The notes under the pieces are model-generated. The model was not told the DNA's origin. It saw only the letters and a program-made list of their open reading frames with translations, and made no database searches. From assembly GCA_937877565.1 (NCBI GenBank), contig CALFJB010000085.1, forward strand, positions 1 through 63,415: DNA of 63,415 nt, in the 5' to 3' direction. Each line of letters opens with the position of its first letter. Position 1 is the first letter of the stretch. Positions 31,815 to 40,867 of this stretch are shown here, one piece after another. The translations under genes and the position numbers were made by a program. This stretch comes from an uncultured Selenomonadales bacterium (lineage in GTDB: Bacteria > Bacillota > Negativicutes > Selenomonadales > Selenomonadaceae).

Positions 31815-33545
31815 ATGAAAAAGTCTTTAGTAGTTGCTTTAACAGGCGCACTCGTAGTTGGTGCTACCGCTACAACATTTGCTGCGGCAAATCCGTTTTC
31901 TGATGTTCCTGCAGGTCACTGGGCGTATAACTCAGTAACTAAACTTGCAAGCGAAGGCGTTATTGAAGGTTATGGCGACGGTACTTATCGTGGTAACCGC
32001 AACATTACACGTTATGAAATGGCTCAAATGATCGCTCGTGCACTTGCACGCGCTCCGCAATCCAATATGAGCTATGCAAGCCGCGCTGAACTCGATAAAC
32101 TTGCTGCTGAATTCCGTGATGAACTTGACAGTCTCGGCGTTCGTGTTTCTGAACTTGAAAAACATGCTGACTTTGTTAAATGGGCTGGCAAAATCGAATA
32201 CACTTACGGTCATTTACGCAACAAAAACAATATCACCGATGAAAAAGATACCTCTATTAGCAACGGCGGCGTATTCCGTCTTGAACCGGTTGCTGAAGTT
32301 AATGACCATTGGAGTGCAGTTGCACGTTTCGATGCAGGCTTTGATATTCGCAATGACTCAACCAATGATGTTAAACTCAAGAGAGTTTATGCTGAAGGTA
32401 ACTACGATAAATTCCAAGTTAGACTCGGTCGTTTTGGTTTCTGCCCTGCAGTTGAAGATGGTATGGTAGTTGATACTGTTGTATCCGGCGGTCAACTTAC
32501 ATTTGGCGATAAATGGAAATTCACCATTACAGCCGGTCGCGTTGGCGCAGATAGTGATGAAGCTCATTACTATGGTGGTGCTTCTGCAAATGCTACAACA
32601 ACTTATATCAATCAAATAGCTGCTGATGAATTGCACAATTCCGCTTATGGTGCTTTGGCTTCCAATATTTTAACTGCTTCAGGTTTAGATTCAACTGTAG
32701 TTGATCAGTATGCTGCAACTAACGGCTTGGCTGGTGTAGCATCCTCATTGGTCTCTACTCCTTATACCAATGGTTATTACGTTAGTGCTTATGATATTTA
32801 TGGATTCCCAGTTTATGGTGCTCGTTCAACATTGACTGGTGCTGATCAAGCTACATTGGGTAAATATGCAAAAGCTTATGACACCCTTTATAATGCTGGT
32901 TTCAATAACGCTTATGTTGCATCAGTACTTGCTGGTAATGATTATAACACGGCTGTAGCACAAGGTATCATTGGTGCTAATACACATGTAGCTACTTACA
33001 ATGATAGCATTAACGCTTATGCTGCTGATACTAATCCTACTGATATTCTTGGTCTTAACATCAGTTATGATAGCGGTGAAAAAGGTCTTTATGGTCTTGC
33101 ATCTTACTACTGGGCAAAAGATAAAGACTTCCAAAACTACTTCTACAGCAATAGTGGCGACAACGACAAAGCTAACGTTTGGGCTGTAAACTTGGGCTAT
33201 CGTTTTGCTGACAACCTCAAACTTTGGGGCGGCTATGCACAAAACACCAAAGCAGACAATGAAAAATCTGCATGGCAAGCTGAAATTCGCTATGGTACAT
33301 ATGGCGACTACGCAGAAAAAGGCGATTGGGCAATTTGGGCTGGTTATGCAAAATTCGGTTACAACGCCGGTATCGCAACTAACCAAACTGATGACGTTCA
33401 AACCGGTACCAAAGGCTGGCACATTGGCGCAGCTTATGCACCTTTCAAAAACGTCGGCTTGCTCTTCAGATATTCTGATGGTAAATATATCACCAGCAAC
33501 GACAAATATCGTAAAGTCTTTGCACGTGCTGAATGGTTCTTCTAA
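31815..33545 (+). CDS. SLH-domain outer-membrane porin (OmpM/Mep45-like)
   Basis: 576 residues from the ATG 9 bases after AAGGAGG; an ATG at 31806 is too close. Signal peptide to ~24, one SLH domain (ANPFSDVPAGHWAYNSVTKLASEGVIEGYGDG...), a short coiled coil (~residues 92-118), then a beta-barrel ending in aromatic FARAEWFF. In Selenomonas and Veillonella such proteins tie the outer membrane to peptidoglycan by SLH binding to polyamine-modified wall. A Tyr/Ala/Asn-rich insert (~residues 250-410) differs in composition from the rest and is probably an exposed loop. Highly expressed by promoter and codon choice (inference). Confidence 0.93.
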   Translation: MKKSLVVALTGALVVGATATTFAAANPFSDVPAGHWAYNSVTKLASEGVIEGYGDGTYRGNRNITRYEMAQMIARALARAPQSNMSYASRAELDKLAAEFRDELDSLGVRVSELEKHADFVKWAGKIEYTYGHLRNKNNITDEKDTSISNGGVFRLEPVAEVNDHWSAVARFDAGFDIRNDSTNDVKLKRVYAEGNYDKFQVRLGRFGFCPAVEDGMVVDTVVSGGQLTFGDKWKFTITAGRVGADSDEAHYYGGASANATTTYINQIAADELHNSAYGALASNILTASGLDSTVVDQYAATNGLAGVASSLVSTPYTNGYYVSAYDIYGFPVYGARSTLTGADQATLGKYAKAYDTLYNAGFNNAYVASVLAGNDYNTAVAQGIIGANTHVATYNDSINAYAADTNPTDILGLNISYDSGEKGLYGLASYYWAKDKDFQNYFYSNSGDNDKANVWAVNLGYRFADNLKLWGGYAQNTKADNEKSAWQAEIRYGTYGDYAEKGDWAIWAGYAKFGYNAGIATNQTDDVQTGTKGWHIGAAYAPFKNVGLLFRYSDGKYITSNDKYRKVFARAEWFF

Positions 33546-33587
33546 GATTAACCTAAATTCAGAACTCTATAACTTAACTAATACACC

Positions 33588-33626
33588 GAGAGTCCTCGAT
33601 TCTGTCGAGGGCTCTTTTGGTTTTAT
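33588..33626 (+). terminator. Terminator of the SLH porin gene
   Basis: GAGAGTCCTCGA-TTCTG-TCGAGGGCTC followed by TTTTGGTTTT. Confidence 0.85.
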
Positions 33627-33654
33627 GTTATAATCTGCTAAAGGAGCTGATAAA

Positions 33655-33702
33655 ATGGTAAATTTAGAAAAACGCATGGCAAAAGTTGAAAGTAATCTAT
33701 AA
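33655..33702 (+). pseudogene. Truncated duplicate of the coiled-coil membrane protein gene
   Basis: AAAGGAG then ATG and 15 codons, MVNLEKRMAKVESNL, then TAA. It matches the start of the protein at 33990 (MADLESRVDKLETK), and a TGtTATAAT stands before it as a TGgTATAAT stands before the intact gene. It is the 5' stub of a duplicate cut short by the repeat-rich sequence that follows. Confidence 0.6.
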
Positions 33703-33752
33703 TGTGTTTCCAAATTCGTAGTTTAGACTTTTAAAATTTTTTTAACTTTTTA

Positions 33753-33894
33753 AATGCAGCTTTTCTTTCTTTGGCGCAAAGAAAGAAGCAACTGCTCGTA
33801 CTCCTCGCAGTTGCAACCCGCCCAAAAGAAAGAAACAGCCGAATATGATTCAATCCTTGAATCAACATTCGGCGGGCGCACGTCCTGTGCGCCC
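33753..33894. repeat. Intergenic hairpin element R4 (inverted relative to R3)
   Basis: Begins with the reverse complement of the R3 end (33753-33778), contains CTTTCTTTG-gcg-CAAAGAAAG, GCAACTGC/GCAGTTGC, a 36-base hairpin from GCCGAAT to ATTCGGC (33838-33873) and ends with GGGCGCAC-gtcct-GTGCGCCC (33874-33894). Confidence 0.75.
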
Positions 33895-33937
33895 ACTGCT
33901 TTCCAATCTTGTTTGATTTACGATATTATTATTGCCA

Positions 33938-33965
33938 TTACAAAATAGAAATATTATGGTATAAT
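33938..33965 (+). promoter_or_regulatory. Promoter of the coiled-coil protein gene
   Basis: TTACAA, 16-bp spacer, TATAAT with TGg before it. The GAAAGGAGG site and ATG follow within 25 bases. Confidence 0.6.
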
Positions 33966-33989
33966 ACATTTTGAAAGGAGGTGTTAAAA

Positions 33990-34391
33990 ATGGCAGACTT
34001 AGAAAGCAGAGTTGACAAACTCGAAACGAAAGGTAGTAGTATTGAAGTTACGGTAGAAAAACTTTCGCAAAAAGTCGATGATTTTATTGCAGAAATGAAA
34101 GACTTTAAAACCGAAATGCGCGACCGTGATAACCAACGCGCCGCCGAAATTGCGGAACTTCGGCAACAACATAACGCCGATGTAAAAGAAATAAACAAGA
34201 AAATCGATGAAAAAGTTGAAAATATATCCAAAGAAATTCGCGGTATAGCTGTAGCAACAATTTTAGGCGTTGGAGCTATTGTTATAGCGGTTATGGGTTT
34301 TTCGTGGGCAATCTTTGCGCCGAGTAATTCCGCGCCGGTACAAATTCAACAACCACCCGCGCCGACCGCGCAAATTCAAACTGTTCCATAA
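33990..34391 (+). CDS. Coiled-coil membrane protein of unknown function
   Basis: 133 residues from MADLESR (AGGAGG 8 bases upstream). Residues ~1-90 are a charged heptad-rich coiled coil, residues ~92-112 one hydrophobic helix (VATILGVGAIVIAVMGFSWAIFA), and the tail is Pro/Gln-rich (QIQQPPAPTAQIQ). The layout resembles phage XhlA-like or bacterial tail-anchored proteins but no family is certain. A truncated copy of the start lies 300 bases upstream. Confidence 0.7.
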   Translation: MADLESRVDKLETKGSSIEVTVEKLSQKVDDFIAEMKDFKTEMRDRDNQRAAEIAELRQQHNADVKEINKKIDEKVENISKEIRGIAVATILGVGAIVIAVMGFSWAIFAPSNSAPVQIQQPPAPTAQIQTVP

Positions 34392-34456
34392 AAAATAAAA
34401 ATCGTCGAAACTGCTACTGACGATTGAAAATTTCAATATTAAATTAAATTCGTTGC

Positions 34457-34481
34457 GCCTCATAGAAATATGGGGCTTTTT
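34457..34481 (+). terminator. Terminator after the coiled-coil gene
   Basis: GCCTCATA-GAAA-TATGGGGC followed by TTTTTA. A second hairpin, AATCGTC/GACGATT at 34400-34425, lacks a T-run. Confidence 0.7.
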
Positions 34482-34583
34482 ACGTTACAAATTATATTCT
34501 GAACGCCCGCCGCTGTCAATGCAGGAAAAATTTTTATAGCGGCGAATTTTTTTGTAAAGAATTTAAATGGAGCGTGATTTGAA

Positions 34584-35168
34584 ATGTCAGCAAAAGGCGA
34601 TATGCTTGCCGGGAAATGGTACAATGCAAATTTCGACGCAGAATTACTTAGAGAACGTTCGATTGTCAAAGATTATTGCATGGAATACAACGGCAGCCCG
34701 ATGATGGATTTGGGACACCGCCGCGATGTCCTGCGCGAAATTCTGCAAAATGTTGAAGTTGAACAGGTTGAAATTTTGCCGCCGTTTTTGGTTGACTACG
34801 GCTATAACGTACTTATGGGGCATGGTTGTTTCCTCAATCACGGCGTTTATCTTATGGACTGCGCCAAAATTAAATTCGGCAGAAAATGTTTTGTTGGTCC
34901 AAACTGCGGTTTTTATACTGCACTTCATCCGTTGGTTGCTACAGACCGCAACGCCGGATTTGAACAGGCAAAACCTATAACCATTGGCGATAATGTTTGG
35001 ATTGGCGGCAACGTCGTAGTTTTGCCGGGCGTAACCATTGGCAATAATTCAGTTATTGGCGCGGGCTCGGTTGTTACGAAAGATATTCCGGCGGGCGTTA
35101 TCGCTTACGGCAACCCTTGCAAGGTTATTCGTGATGTTCCGATTGATCCTAAGGCGGTTCGCAGATAA
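34584..35168 (+). CDS. Sugar O-acetyltransferase, maltose/galactoside (Maa/LacA) type
   Basis: 194 residues. N-terminal Mac domain (KGDMLAGKWYNANFDAEL), then left-handed beta-helix hexapeptides with the conserved NHGVYLMDCAKIKFG, PNCGFYTALHPL (catalytic His ~115) and the C-terminal IGDNVWIGGNVVVLPGVTIG...GAGSVVTKDIP. It acetylates sugars or sugar-like acceptors with acetyl-CoA. GGAG lies 11 bases before the ATG. It lies upstream of potA on the same strand but a 108-base gap separates them. Confidence 0.9.
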   Translation: MSAKGDMLAGKWYNANFDAELLRERSIVKDYCMEYNGSPMMDLGHRRDVLREILQNVEVEQVEILPPFLVDYGYNVLMGHGCFLNHGVYLMDCAKIKFGRKCFVGPNCGFYTALHPLVATDRNAGFEQAKPITIGDNVWIGGNVVVLPGVTIGNNSVIGAGSVVTKDIPAGVIAYGNPCKVIRDVPIDPKAVRR

Positions 35169-35276
35169 TTTAAATCTAAAATACGGCTTGAAAATTTTTT
35201 TAATCGACGCGGTACGAAAATGCGCCGCGCCTGTTTTAGTTTTACAGAAAAATTAAAATCAGAAAGGTTGTTGGGG

Positions 35277-36347
35277 TTGAAAAGGGAATTGATTCATCTT
35301 GAAAACGTGGTTAAAAAATTCGGCGATTTAACCGTTCTTGACGAAATTGATTTGACTATTTACGAAAACGAATTTGTAACACTGTTGGGACCTTCCGGCT
35401 GCGGCAAGACAACTTTACTGCGAATTATTGGCGGCTTTGAAAAACCTGACGCAGGCAAAGTTATTTTTGGCGGAAATGATATTACTGACGTGCCGCCGAA
35501 TCGTCGCCCTGTAAATACCGTGTTTCAAAAATATTCCCTTTTCTCCCATATGAACGTTGAAGAAAATATTGCCTTCGGTTTAAAAATCGCCGGTAAATCT
35601 GCAGATTATATCAGCGACAAAATTAAATACGCCTTGAAATTGGTTAATCTTGAAGGCTACGAAAAGCACAATGTTACAAAGTTGAGCGGCGGACAGCAAC
35701 AACGTATCGCAATAGCCCGCGCCATTGTCAATGAGCCGAAAGTTTTATTACTTGATGAACCTTTGAGCGCGTTGGATTTGAAACTTCGCCGCGCTATGAG
35801 AAATGAACTTGTCAGAATTAACCGAGAAACGGGGATAACTTTTATTTTCGTGACGCACGACCAAGAGGAAGCCCTTTCAATGTCAGATACAATAGTTGTA
35901 ATGAATCAAGGCTACATTCAGCAAGTTGGAACGCCGGAAAATATTTACAACGAGCCGGAAAATGCCTTTGTTGCAGATTTTATCGGCGACAGCAACATTA
36001 TTGACGGCGTTATGGTACGTGATAAATTGGTTAGAATTTTGGGCAGAGAATACCCCTGCGTTGATGTTGGTTTTCCGCCTGAAAGTCCCGTTGATGTGCA
36101 AATTCGCCCGGAAGATATAACTTTGACTGAACCGCAGGAAAACGCTTTAACGGGCTCTGTAAGCCGCGTTGTGTTCTGGGGTATGTCTTATGATATAACT
36201 GTGGACGCGGGCGGCTTTTCGTGGCTTGTACAGTCCATACACGGGCGAAAAGTCGGCGAAGTTGTCAGCTTGCAACTTGATCCTCAAAATATTCAAATTA
36301 TGGCTAAACCTCAATCTGAAGATGAGCAAATTGCAAAGGAAATTTGA
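35277..36347 (+). CDS. potA: Spermidine/putrescine ABC transporter ATPase PotA
   Basis: 356 residues from a TTG behind AGAAAGG; the frame is open further up but without RBS. Walker A GPSGCGKTT (~residue 38), signature LSGGQQQR (~140), Walker B VLLLDEPLSALD (~160) and H-loop VTHDQEEA (~195). A C-terminal TOBE domain (~residues 275-345) matches the polyamine/iron class. It powers import through PotBC. Followed by potB after 45 nt. Confidence 0.92.
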   Translation: MKRELIHLENVVKKFGDLTVLDEIDLTIYENEFVTLLGPSGCGKTTLLRIIGGFEKPDAGKVIFGGNDITDVPPNRRPVNTVFQKYSLFSHMNVEENIAFGLKIAGKSADYISDKIKYALKLVNLEGYEKHNVTKLSGGQQQRIAIARAIVNEPKVLLLDEPLSALDLKLRRAMRNELVRINRETGITFIFVTHDQEEALSMSDTIVVMNQGYIQQVGTPENIYNEPENAFVADFIGDSNIIDGVMVRDKLVRILGREYPCVDVGFPPESPVDVQIRPEDITLTEPQENALTGSVSRVVFWGMSYDITVDAGGFSWLVQSIHGRKVGEVVSLQLDPQNIQIMAKPQSEDEQIAKEI

Positions 36348-36392
36348 AAATAACCTTCAATTAAATCAGAAATTTTGGTGGAGGCGATGTGA

Positions 36393-37208
36393 TTGTTTCA
36401 TTCAGCAACAGTAAGAAATTTATTTTTGGCTCCGTTCGTGATATGGGCGGGGATTTTTATTTTTGTACCGCTGATATTTATAATTTGGTACGGCGTGACG
36501 GACGCGGCGGGCAATTTTTCACTGGAAAATTTGGCAATGATTTTTCAAACAGAATTTTTTCGTTCGCTTGAAATGTCAGTGTTATTGGCGTTCGTCAGTA
36601 CCGCAGTTTGTTTAATTTTGGCTTACCCGCTGTGCTTAATTTTGGTTGAACGCGCCAAAAGTGCGGGCTTGATAATAACTTTGCTGTTCGTGTTGCCGCT
36701 GTGGATGAACACGCTACTTTCAACAATGGCGTGGCAGACGATTTTAGAAAAAAACGGAATTTTAAACCAAATTTTGCGGCTGTTATCGTTGCCGGATTTT
36801 ACGTTAATAAACACTTCGGCGGCGGTAGTTTTGGGAATGATTTATAATTATCTGCCGTATATGGTCTTGCCGCTGTACGTGGCACTTTCAAAAATTGATA
36901 AAAGCGTAATTGAGGCGGCGAAAGATTTAGGCGCGTCAACGTGGCAAACTTTCACAAAAATAATTTTGCCGTTGAGTTTACCGGGCGCAGTTAGCGGCGT
37001 TACAATGGTTTTTATACCGGCGTTGACAACTTTTGCGATTAGCGCACTTTTGGGCGGCGGCAAAGTTCTATTGATTGGCAACGTCATTGAGCAGGAATTT
37101 ACTTTTGAATACGATTGGAATTTGGGCGCGGCGTTATCAATCGTGCTGATGATTTTTATTGTGCTGAATATGATTTTAACTTTTATTTTCGACAAGGAGG
37201 AAGTTTAG
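36393..37208 (+). CDS. potB: Polyamine ABC transporter permease PotB
   Basis: 271 residues, TTG start with GGAGG 8 bases upstream. Six predicted membrane helices; the cytoplasmic EAA loop is EAAKDLGASTWQTFTKIILPLSLPG (~residues 178-202), where the ATPase docks. Pairs with PotC. Confidence 0.92.
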   Translation: MFHSATVRNLFLAPFVIWAGIFIFVPLIFIIWYGVTDAAGNFSLENLAMIFQTEFFRSLEMSVLLAFVSTAVCLILAYPLCLILVERAKSAGLIITLLFVLPLWMNTLLSTMAWQTILEKNGILNQILRLLSLPDFTLINTSAAVVLGMIYNYLPYMVLPLYVALSKIDKSVIEAAKDLGASTWQTFTKIILPLSLPGAVSGVTMVFIPALTTFAISALLGGGKVLLIGNVIEQEFTFEYDWNLGAALSIVLMIFIVLNMILTFIFDKEEV

Positions 37209-37286
37209 GAAACAGGAAAGCAGAAAACAGGATACAGATTAAAAATTTCAAAACCCTGTTTCCTGTATCCTGTCAACTGTTTCCTC
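37207..37286. repeat. Inverted repeat between potB and potC
   Basis: AGGAAACAGG and ACAGGATACAG (37207-37237) face CCTGTTTCCT and CTGTATCCTGT (37255-37273), with a further CTGTTTCCT at 37278-37286. The arms can fold in more than one register, directly upstream of the potC RBS. Confidence 0.7.
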
Positions 37287-37304
37287 CAATGAAAGGAGCT
37301 AAAA

Positions 37305-38081
37305 ATGTCAAAATTAAAAACCGTATACTTGGCAATAATATTCCTGTTCCTGTACGCGCCAATAGGAGTTTTAATCGCACAGTCATTCAATGAAAGCCGT
37401 TATCGCGGACACTGGACAGGATTTTCTTTGAAGTGGTACGAATCACTTTTTGAAAACGAAGAAATTTTAGACGCGCTGTCAAATACAATTTCGATAGGAT
37501 TTTTTTCAGCGTTAATTGCAACGGTTTTAGCGTTGGTAACTTGTTTAGCCCTGCGCGAAGTCGGGAAAAAATGGCGAGCAATGTTTATGAGCGTGGCGAA
37601 CATTCCAATTTTAAACGCAGATATTGTAACAGGAATATCGCTGATGCTTTTATTTTTAGGGCTGGGAATGAAACTCGGCTACGGCTCAATTTTATTGGCG
37701 CACGTGGTTTTCAATGTGCCGTATGTAATGCTGTGCATAATGCCGCAGTTAATGGCGTTGGATAAATCTTTCTACGAGGCGGCGTTAGATTTGGGCGCGT
37801 CGCCGTTCAAGGCGTTTACAAGCGTAGTTTTGCCGGAATTAAGCCCAAGTATTTTTGCAGGATTTTTATTGGCGTTCACAATGTCGGCGGACGATTTTAT
37901 AATAACGTACTTCACACGCGGCGCGGGCGTCGATACACTGCCGACAGAAATTTATTCGCAACTAAAATTGGGCATACATCCTGAAATGTACGCCCTTTCA
38001 ACGTTGGTATTTTTTACGGTTTTAATTTTCGTGATACTGTTTGCGATTAACAGAAAAAGATTGGGACAAACTGAATTTTAA
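37305..38081 (+). CDS. potC: Polyamine ABC transporter permease PotC
   Basis: 258 residues, ATG with AAAGGAG 6 bases upstream. Six hydrophobic segments and the EAA loop EAALDLGASPFKAFTSVVLPELSPS (~residues 152-176). The stop TAA is interlocked with the stop of the convergent res gene (shared TTAA at 38078-38081). The binding-protein gene potD, normally next, lies 4.9 kb further on. Confidence 0.92.
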   Translation: MSKLKTVYLAIIFLFLYAPIGVLIAQSFNESRYRGHWTGFSLKWYESLFENEEILDALSNTISIGFFSALIATVLALVTCLALREVGKKWRAMFMSVANIPILNADIVTGISLMLLFLGLGMKLGYGSILLAHVVFNVPYVMLCIMPQLMALDKSFYEAALDLGASPFKAFTSVVLPELSPSIFAGFLLAFTMSADDFIITYFTRGAGVDTLPTEIYSQLKLGIHPEMYALSTLVFFTVLIFVILFAINRKRLGQTEF

Positions 38082-40639
38082 TCACAGGCAATTTTATGAA
38101 AATCTTCGTCAAAATTATTTTTATCGCCTTGATTGAAAAAGTGCAAGCCCCAAATTTTATATTCGTTGCCGTCAGTCAAAATTATTGGATTGGCGGTTTC
38201 TTTTAATTGCAACAAAAAAATTTCCTTCCATTCGTCTTTTGGTTCTAAATGTGCGCCTTTCGCCTCAATGAAAATTTGCAACTGCTCCGCTGTACCGTCT
38301 TTTTTCTGCAGGAACAAAATATAATCCGGCTCAAAACGTCTGCCCTCTTCAAATGAATAAATTCCGCACTGCCGCTCATTTCGTACAAGAAAAATTTTGC
38401 TGTAAACTTTTTCCAGTCTGTAAATATTTTCGCTGAAATATTCAACCAATGCTTTTTCTTCGGAAGTGCCGAAATTGTCAGTGTAGGCGTACCATTCTTT
38501 GTCAGTTAAATCAAGTGAAAATTTATTTTGAGATTCGCCGAGTCCGTCTTTGTGCGTCGTCGAATAATTAACCGTTTTATCTTTGAAAATATCGCTTAAG
38601 CCGTGCGGAGAAAATTTCGCCGTACCTTCATAGGATTTTTGCGGCTTTTCAATTTTATCTGCAATTTCGCCCAAAACTTTAAAAACAGCCGCGTACAAAA
38701 TTTTAGCGTCAGGGTTTTCTGCGTAAGTTTTTATGTCAATTTTTATGTTCCCTAAATAATTTTCGCCGAAAATAAAATTTTTTGTAGACTGCAAATTTTG
38801 ATAAATATTTTTCAGATTGTTAAATTTGTAGGCTGGAAATTTACTCAACGCCTTATTAACAATAGCGTAATTTATCGCCGCAATTTCTTTAAAAGTTTTT
38901 GTGACGGCGTAAACATTAGATTTATTTAAATCCTGCGCGACGTCTTCAAGCAATAAATTTTCTGTACCGGCAAAGCCCGCGCTGATTTTATAGGTGTAAG
39001 TTTTTTCACGAACGGCGGGCGGCAGTCCTTCAACTTCAGGCGGCGGAACTTCTACACGCTCATTCAGAAAAACTACGCCGCTTTTATAAAAATTCGACTG
39101 CTTGAAACTTTCTTTGAGTTTATATTCGCAGGGGATTCTGTCCATTTCCAGTCCAATTTTTCTAAGAGCTTCTTGCAATTCTGAAATGTACCGAGAATCG
39201 TTTTGACAGTGATAATACAGCGTTTCGCAAATGTGCATTTCGTTTGATCTGTCAAAATCAAATTTGCGTTGAAATTTCGGTTTTTCGTCATTAAGTTGGA
39301 AAGGAAAATATCTTGCGCCGCGTCCAATAAGTTGAGCCTCTGAAATTGTAGTGGCTGAAGTTCGCTTGCCGCCACTTTGCCGCGTTTCATACAAGCGCAC
39401 AATGTCAAACAAATTCAAAACGTCCCAACCTTCATCAAGTTTCTTGACTTCAAAAATTGCGCGGTAGGGATTATTTTTATCTTCCAGCGAATTTAACAGA
39501 ATCTGATTTTCTTCAGCGGCTTTGTCGTCATTAACCGAAATACAATGAGCCTCTGAAAAGTCGTTTTGCAATTCGGCGGCTAATACTTCTAAAGTAATTC
39601 CCTTACGTGCAAAATATTCAAACGGGCGTTGCATTATTTCAAGCGTACATTTTTTTGACAGTTCGCGCAGTTTTTCGCCGTTCAAATTTTGTACAACGTC
39701 CAAAAAATCTGCCATAAATTTTTTGCTGTCTTCGATTTTTGCCGCCTTGAATAAAACCACCGGCTTAACATTCAACCTGTTATCTTGAAAAATTTTTAAG
39801 CGGTATTGACTCATAACCAATGCCAATAAAGCCTTATCCATAATCGGAAAATCTGAACGCAGGCTGCAAATTTCTTTAGAGTAGCCGTCATTGTAAAATT
39901 TTTTCAAGGGATAATCGAAAATAATTTTATCTTCGTAGTCGGCTTTAATGGCGTCGTTTTGCAAGTCGCAAGTTGCCGTAAATTCCAGCAAAATATTTTC
40001 TGCGTTTTGTTTGAAAATATAATCTATGGTCTGTTGCCACGTGTAGGAATTTTCATCGACCTTGCCGCCTTTTTTGGTGTAGGCGTTTAAATGGTGCGCC
40101 TCGTCAGAAATTAGGACAATTTTTTTATCTTGAAAATCTTCAATCGACATATCATTTTCACGCGGCGCAAAAATTTTTGTATGCAGTCCTTGAGTTGTGT
40201 TGAAACAAATATTTATTGCGTTTTTGTCGGCGGCTTGAAAATTATCTACCACGTTAATTTTGATTCTTTCGCCGTCAATTATTATTTCGTCCGCAAAAAG
40301 ATATTTCGTAGAAGTCGAATTTAAAAAATTTTCCTGCGTCTTGTCGATTATGTTTGTCAGATTCACGAAGAATAAAAAATTTCTGTAGCCTTGCTTGTAA
40401 AGGTAAATTATCAGCCCTGCCATTATTAAAGTCTTGCCGCTACCCGTCGCCATATGAAACAAAACTTGCAAAGGGCGCGGCGATTTTTTACTTTCAAAGT
40501 GAGTTATGAAATTTTCAAACGCTGCCACTTGATACGGGCGCAACTCAAATTTTTTGCTCAAATTTTCTACAATATATTTTGGTACTTCCGAAATATAGCC
40601 GCCTTCGCGCAGGACTTCCATTTTTTCATACAAAAACAT
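38078..40639 (-). CDS. Type III restriction enzyme, Res subunit
   Basis: 853 residues from MFLYEKM, with GGAGG 6 bases upstream. SF2 helicase: Walker A HMATGSGKTLIM (~residue 66), DEAH box LISDEAHH (~155), SAT-like FTATCD (~200), motif VI QLIGRGARYFP (~430). C-terminal endonuclease PD-ExK is FEPDYIL...FIEAKG (~residues 765-795). With Mod it forms the ATP-dependent enzyme cutting downstream of head-to-head unmethylated sites. Mod lies upstream on the same strand, but 370 bases and a divergent small gene intervene. Confidence 0.92.
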   Translation of the reverse strand: MFLYEKMEVLREGGYISEVPKYIVENLSKKFELRPYQVAAFENFITHFESKKSPRPLQVLFHMATGSGKTLIMAGLIIYLYKQGYRNFLFFVNLTNIIDKTQENFLNSTSTKYLFADEIIIDGERIKINVVDNFQAADKNAINICFNTTQGLHTKIFAPRENDMSIEDFQDKKIVLISDEAHHLNAYTKKGGKVDENSYTWQQTIDYIFKQNAENILLEFTATCDLQNDAIKADYEDKIIFDYPLKKFYNDGYSKEICSLRSDFPIMDKALLALVMSQYRLKIFQDNRLNVKPVVLFKAAKIEDSKKFMADFLDVVQNLNGEKLRELSKKCTLEIMQRPFEYFARKGITLEVLAAELQNDFSEAHCISVNDDKAAEENQILLNSLEDKNNPYRAIFEVKKLDEGWDVLNLFDIVRLYETRQSGGKRTSATTISEAQLIGRGARYFPFQLNDEKPKFQRKFDFDRSNEMHICETLYYHCQNDSRYISELQEALRKIGLEMDRIPCEYKLKESFKQSNFYKSGVVFLNERVEVPPPEVEGLPPAVREKTYTYKISAGFAGTENLLLEDVAQDLNKSNVYAVTKTFKEIAAINYAIVNKALSKFPAYKFNNLKNIYQNLQSTKNFIFGENYLGNIKIDIKTYAENPDAKILYAAVFKVLGEIADKIEKPQKSYEGTAKFSPHGLSDIFKDKTVNYSTTHKDGLGESQNKFSLDLTDKEWYAYTDNFGTSEEKALVEYFSENIYRLEKVYSKIFLVRNERQCGIYSFEEGRRFEPDYILFLQKKDGTAEQLQIFIEAKGAHLEPKDEWKEIFLLQLKETANPIILTDGNEYKIWGLHFFNQGDKNNFDEDFHKIACD

Positions 40640-40659
40640 TTGCAAGCCTCCTTGTTGCG

Positions 40660-40688
40660 TTGACAAAAATTTTTCGCTGAAATAAAAT
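40660..40688 (+). promoter_or_regulatory. Promoter of the small hydrophobic ORF
   Basis: TTGACA (40660-40665), 17-bp spacer, TAAAAT (40683-40688). It begins just 21 bases from the divergent res start. Confidence 0.85.
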
Positions 40689-40737
40689 AGGCAACGGTTA
40701 CCGCCCCAAACTGGTAACGGTGAGGAGGTGATACCAA

Positions 40738-40842
40738 ATGGAATATTTGCTTAACCTGTTGACAGTAGTCGGAGGCAATTTGCTCACCAAAATTATTTGG
40801 AGCAAGATAAAGAAATACTTCGACACTGACGAAACGCGGTAA
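40738..40842 (+). CDS. Small hydrophobic peptide, possible type I toxin
   Basis: 34 residues: ATG after GAGGAGG (8 bases), a hydrophobic N-terminal helix (EYLLNLLTVVGGNLLTKIIW) and a charged tail (KIKKYFDTDETR). It has its own consensus promoter and a strong terminator, and an inverted repeat (GGTTACC...GGTAAC, 40696-40718) in its leader. Size, helix plus charged tail and leader structure fit membrane-toxic type I peptides; an antisense RNA was not identified, so this is an inference. It stands between mod and res on the opposite strand. Confidence 0.6.
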   Translation: MEYLLNLLTVVGGNLLTKIIWSKIKKYFDTDETR

Positions 40843-40867
40843 CTAAACCTTAGCGTTGAATAGACGC

